A DNA stretch of 64,000 bases, taken from the NCBI GenBank assembly GCA_963702305.1, contig CAVPBX010000018.1, forward strand, positions 1-64,000, read 5' to 3'. The notes below the pieces were generated by a model. That model saw nothing but the letters and a program-made list of their open reading frames with translations, was not told the DNA's origin and made no database searches. The translations under genes were made by a program, and so were the position numbers. How positions within the stretch are numbered: position 1 is the stretch's first letter; each line of letters starts with the position of its first letter. The stretch comes from PALSA-693 sp963702305 (GTDB taxonomy: Bacteria > Actinomycetota > Acidimicrobiia > Acidimicrobiales > Palsa-688). Positions 60,515 to 64,000 of this stretch are shown piece by piece.

Positions 60515-61223
60515 CGAGATACGCCTTTCGGACTTGGTGATCCTTTTGCACGTCGTGAGGCGCGCCGGCCGCGATGACCCGACCGAAGTCGAGGACGTAA
60601 ACGTTCTGGCAGTGCTCAAAGACCATGTCGACGTGGTGCTCGACGAGCAATATGGACGTACCGGCGCCCACGACCTCAGCCAGCACGCTCCCGAGCTGGG
60701 TTACCTCGGTACTGTCCAGACCAGCCGAAGGCTCATCCAGGAGCATCAGCTTTGGACGGGAAGCCAGCGCTCGAGCTACCTCGACGAGGCGGGCCGTCCC
60801 GGTAGACAGCGCCGCGACTGAACTTCCCGCGACCGGACCGAGGCCGAGCATCTCAATTGCTTTGGTGGCTGCATCCTTCGGACGGAGACCGGGACGAAAG
60901 CGCTTCGCGAACTCGGCCGCGGTCAGCACGTTCTCGAACACCGTCATGGAGTCCCAGAGCTCCAGGCGTTGGAAGGTCCTGGTCATCCCGAACTCCACCC
61001 GGCGATGCGCCGCCATGCGGATCAGGTTCTCGCCCACGAAGGAGACCCGACCGCTCACGGGCCGCTGCAGGCCGCTCAGCACCCCGATCAAGGTCGACTT
61101 GCCAGCCCCGTTCGGTCCAATCAGGCCGACCATGCAGCCTTCCGCGACCTCGAGGCTCACCGCGTCGAGAGCGCGCAGTCCGCCGAAGGTGACCGATACG
61201 TCCTCCACTGCGAGCAACGGCAC
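60489..61223 (-). CDS. livG: Branched-chain-type ABC transporter ATPase, LivG
   Basis: 244 residues. Walker A GLIGPNGAGKSTLIGVLSGL, signature ALSTGTARLVEVARALASRP (STGTA instead of SGGQQ), Walker B LMLLDEPSAGLDSTEVTQLG. GMTRTFQRLELWDSMTVFEN is the usual LivG segment. The GTG start overlaps the permease stop (TAGTG). The typical LivG ABC-type helical end is present. Confidence 0.92.
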   Translation of the reverse strand: MPLLAVEDVSVTFGGLRALDAVSLEVAEGCMVGLIGPNGAGKSTLIGVLSGLQRPVSGRVSFVGENLIRMAAHRRVEFGMTRTFQRLELWDSMTVFENVLTAAEFAKRFRPGLRPKDAATKAIEMLGLGPVAGSSVAALSTGTARLVEVARALASRPKLMLLDEPSAGLDSTEVTQLGSVLAEVVGAGTSILLVEHHVDMVFEHCQNVYVLDFGRVIAAGAPHDVQKDHQVRKAYLGGFVETSA

Positions 61224-63178
61224 TATCGGCCTCCAACCCCAGAGGCGGCTTGGGTCGAGCCGAGGTTCGTGGGACCGACCGGCAAGATCGAGCCAGGCTG
61301 CCGGCTGCTACCGCGGCGCTTGGCGAGCAACCCGCGAACCAGCCGCGCCTGCATCGTCCAAGCGCCTTCGGGATGCTGCAACAGACTCAGCACGGCCAAC
61401 CCGATCGTCAGGGGTTGGACGGCGTTGATCAGCGTGGTGCTCGTCGTCCATTGGGGCACGAGGAGGTACAGCAAGGCGTAGAAGGCGCCACCCAGCACTG
61501 CGCCCGGCACCGCGGTCATCCCCTGGATGGACAGGATCAGAAGCGCAGTTAGCGAAATCAGGTAGGTGTATTCGCTGCCGCCTACCTGGCCCTGCAAACC
61601 GGCGTAAAAGCATCCGGCCAACCCGGCCATGGCGGCCGAGATCCCGAAGACCAGCACCTTGGCTCTCACCAAACTCAACCCGAGAGCCGAGGCAGCCACG
61701 GGAGAGTCACGCAGCGCGGCCAGCGCTCGCCCGAAACGGCCTCGCCTCGCCGACTGGATGGCCAGCGCGAGCACGGCGACCAAACAGGCCCCGGCGATCA
61801 CGTACGACTGATGGCTTCTCAGCGTCAATCCGAAGATCGTCGGCGATGGCGACTGGATGGCCTCGCCGAAGGTGCCGAAGACATGGCTGTTCTGAAAGAC
61901 GAGGTTGTCACACAGGATCGCGAACGCAAACGTCGCCAGGGCGACGTAGAGACCTCTGAGGCGCAGCGCGGGCAAGGCGATCAGCGCACCCACGAGGGCC
62001 GTGATCACCGTGGCCACGAGCGCGGCGAGAGCGTATGGCATGTGCGGCGCCAGATGGGTAACCAGCGCGCCGCCGATACCCACGAAGGAGAACTGGCACA
62101 GAGACACCTGGCCGGCCATACCCGTCAACAGCACCAGGCTCAACAGGATCGCTCCGTACGCCAGCCCGCTGGCGACCACCAGGGACACAAAATTCGACAG
62201 ATGGGGCGCCAGAACCGCGCACGCCCCGATACCGACGACGCACCAGGTGACACTCGAAGCGAGTCGTGGCGGCGGATCGACCACCACGCTTTGCAACCGC
62301 TGCAAGGATTGCCGCTCCTGGCGTAGGACGACCAAGGCGATGAACAACACCAGGAACGGCATCGCCGGCGGCAGATCCTGGACGACCTGATTGTTGACCG
62401 GCAGGTAGTTCGCGAGCAGGGACGACGCGATTCCGATGCCAAGACCTCCTGCGTACGTCCAGCCAATGCTCGACAGTCGACCGATGATGGCTGCGGCGAA
62501 GGCGGACACGACAAGAAGGCTGAGCTGCGAGATGTTCAACGAGATGTTGGGCGCGATCAGAATCGCGGCCAGCCCGGCCAACGATGTGCCGATCGACCAG
62601 GAGGCGCTCTGTACCAGATTCGGGCTGATCCCCATGAGCTCGGCCAGATCGGGATCGTCGACGACGGCCCGCATGGCCGTCCCCAGTCGGGTTCGGTGCA
62701 GGAAAGCCCACAATCCGATGGCCACGCCGAGCGCGATGAGTACGGTCGTCAGTTGGTTGTAGGTGACACGGACTTGCAGGACCTGGAATGTGTTGTCGGA
62801 AACCAAGCCGTTGAGGGGCCTCAGGTTTGGCCCCCAGATGACCAGAGCAAGTCCTTCGAAAAGTACAAACAAGGACAGGGTGCCGGTCAACCGAATCGCG
62901 ACCGGCGCCTGGGCCAGATGTCGCATGACCAACTGGCCCATGACGGCTCCGAGCAGCGGCCCGATCAGGAAGACCGTCAGCGCGAGACTGACGAACTTCG
63001 GCACCCCCCAACCGGTCCATAACTCGTTGTAGACGAAGGCGAGAAACATCCCCACCGCGCCGTGGGCCAGGTTGAAGATCCTCGACGTCGTGAAGGACAG
63101 GACCAGGCCGGTGGCGGCGATGGCGTAGATGGCCCCGGTGACCAGCCCGATGATCACGAACGTCAGGAAGGTGGTCAT
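61223..63178 (-). CDS. Fused LivH-LivM permease of branched-chain-type ABC transporter
   Basis: 651 residues. N-terminal half is LivH-like (FLTFVIIGLVTGAIYAIAAT, GLVLSFTTSRIFNLAHGAVG, MGISPNLVQSASWSIGTSLA). The second half from about residue 305 is LivM-like (LLSLVLLTGMAGQVSLCQFS, FVGIGGALVTHLAPHMPYAL, ALRGLYVALATFAFAILCDN). A charged link joins them. The two permeases are usually separate genes. With LivF/LivG and the periplasmic protein it imports a hydrophobic amino acid or related acid or amide. Confidence 0.9.
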   Translation of the reverse strand: MTTFLTFVIIGLVTGAIYAIAATGLVLSFTTSRIFNLAHGAVGMFLAFVYNELWTGWGVPKFVSLALTVFLIGPLLGAVMGQLVMRHLAQAPVAIRLTGTLSLFVLFEGLALVIWGPNLRPLNGLVSDNTFQVLQVRVTYNQLTTVLIALGVAIGLWAFLHRTRLGTAMRAVVDDPDLAELMGISPNLVQSASWSIGTSLAGLAAILIAPNISLNISQLSLLVVSAFAAAIIGRLSSIGWTYAGGLGIGIASSLLANYLPVNNQVVQDLPPAMPFLVLFIALVVLRQERQSLQRLQSVVVDPPPRLASSVTWCVVGIGACAVLAPHLSNFVSLVVASGLAYGAILLSLVLLTGMAGQVSLCQFSFVGIGGALVTHLAPHMPYALAALVATVITALVGALIALPALRLRGLYVALATFAFAILCDNLVFQNSHVFGTFGEAIQSPSPTIFGLTLRSHQSYVIAGACLVAVLALAIQSARRGRFGRALAALRDSPVAASALGLSLVRAKVLVFGISAAMAGLAGCFYAGLQGQVGGSEYTYLISLTALLILSIQGMTAVPGAVLGGAFYALLYLLVPQWTTSTTLINAVQPLTIGLAVLSLLQHPEGAWTMQARLVRGLLAKRRGSSRQPGSILPVGPTNLGSTQAASGVGGR

Positions 63179-63220
63179 CCCGTCCTACCTGGTCCCGCGC
63201 CTCGATACGATAGCGACCCG

Positions 63221-64000
63221 TCACGAGGACGCGGAGTAGTAGGTGCCGCCGCAGATCATCTGTCCGGGCGTGGTCGGCTCGACTTGGACCAGGCTCTGCC
63301 CGTTCTCTTCGATGAGCGACAGGCACTCGGTACCGGCACCCTTGGTTGGCTCCGGCGGGACCAGGCCGCCGGCGGTGAAGTCCTTCATCGACTGCAGGGC
63401 GGATTCCAACTTGGCCTGCGTCAAATCAGGACCAGCCCGCACGAGTGCCTGCACGAACATGTCCATGTATTCCCACCCGAAGTAAGGATCGGTGCCGTTG
63501 GTGGGTAGCTGACCAGTCCATTTCTTGTACAGCTGCCCAACGGATGTGGCCAGGAACACGGCCGAGTTCAACGCCGGCACCTGGATACCAACGGTCCAGC
63601 CCTTTCCGGCCGAACCAGCCAGCTTCACGAAGTCCGGGTTGTAGACCGAGAAGCCGCTCTTGATTTCCGGATTCCACCCCTGCTGCGACATCTCATGGGC
63701 GATCTGTGCGGTGATCTGGGGTTGCGTCGAGAAGCAGTCGACGGCTTGCGCTCCGGCGTTCTTCGCCCTGACGACGTAAGCGGTGTAGTCAGGGGCGCCG
63801 CTGGGTAGCGGGGGCAGGTTGAGGACCTGTACACCGAGGCTCTGCCACACCTTTGCCTCCGGCGCTGCCTGGGCGGCGATGCCGGGTTCGTTCTGCTCGC
63901 AAAGCCACACCTTCTTCACGCCCGGATGCAGAGCCAGTTCGGCGGCCGGCTGGAGCGAAGAGTAATTGTCCGGCTCGGGGCGCGAACACATTCGGGAGGG
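63221..64000 (-). CDS. Periplasmic-binding protein of the Liv-type transporter, partial
   Basis: About 260 C-terminal residues visible; the frame stays open to the window edge so the N-terminus and signal peptide lie outside. Type 1 periplasmic-binding (Peripla_BP_6) features: HPGVKKVWLCEQNEPGIAAQ, DYTAYVVRAKNAGAQAVDCF, EIKSGFSVYNPDFVKLAGSA, YFGWEYMDMFVQALVRAGPD. It lies 42 bases upstream of the LivHM gene and delivers the substrate to it. Two or more Cys in this portion suggest a disulphide. Confidence 0.87.
   Translation of the reverse strand, partial: PSRMCSRPEPDNYSSLQPAAELALHPGVKKVWLCEQNEPGIAAQAAPEAKVWQSLGVQVLNLPPLPSGAPDYTAYVVRAKNAGAQAVDCFSTQPQITAQIAHEMSQQGWNPEIKSGFSVYNPDFVKLAGSAGKGWTVGIQVPALNSAVFLATSVGQLYKKWTGQLPTNGTDPYFGWEYMDMFVQALVRAGPDLTQAKLESALQSMKDFTAGGLVPPEPTKGAGTECLSLIEENGQSLVQVEPTTPGQMICGGTYYSASS

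Overview
This is a high-GC, gene-dense bacterial sequence read as Actinomycetota, probably an Acidimicrobiia-like soil or water lineage. The evidence is frequent GTG/TTG starts, GTGA/ATGA start-stop overlaps, probable leaderless promoters, putative-sensor histidine kinases, and a secreted protein with GYWL-DGG repeats of a kind common in that group. No rRNA, tRNA or CRISPR array was seen.

Accessory region (1 to about 15.7 kb): a cut-off integrase-like gene faces an excisionase-like HTH gene across a nested inverted repeat. Then come a large secreted repeat protein, a serpin, an Mrr-type nuclease with a broken frame, two unrecognised genes, a HigBA-like toxin-antitoxin pair, and two same-orientation transposase remnants. 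The remnants bracket a lipoprotein, a PH-like protein, a potassium channel and a RES toxin with its antitoxin.

Housekeeping and stress genes (15.8 to 26.7 kb): an FAD oxidoreductase, a 36-bp perfect palindrome, hemerythrin, a TraR/DksA zinc finger, a DUF998 membrane protein and an amidohydrolase. A translationally coupled ABC exporter plus two-component operon follows, ending with an isoaspartyl peptidase.

Catabolic genes (26.8 to 46.5 kb): a thiolase with a DUF35 partner, VOC proteins, a nitroreductase, a tyrosine phosphatase, a PcpA-like dioxygenase with a TetR regulator, then an amine-catabolism block. That block holds a glutamine synthetase-family ligase, ALDH, SDR, APC permease, dimethylglycine/sarcosine dehydrogenase-like FAD enzyme and a choline/ethanolamine kinase-like protein. 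A three-subunit molybdenum hydroxylase (FAD, 2Fe-2S, Mo) follows.

Right side (46.5 to 64 kb): a tandem gamma-carbonic-anhydrase-like protein with complementary partial zinc sites, a GH15 enzyme, a DUF5996 gene, and a large LuxR ATPase regulator divergent from a MarR gene with two well-formed operators. Last comes a cluster combining an alpha/beta hydrolase that lacks its nucleophile, a double CaiB CoA-transferase, an amidohydrolase and a branched-chain-amino-acid-type ABC transporter.

At least seven breaks of reading frame in six genes leave both sides recognisably coding. This points to uncorrected indels in the assembly more than to pseudogenes, and protein starts and ends near those points should be read with care.
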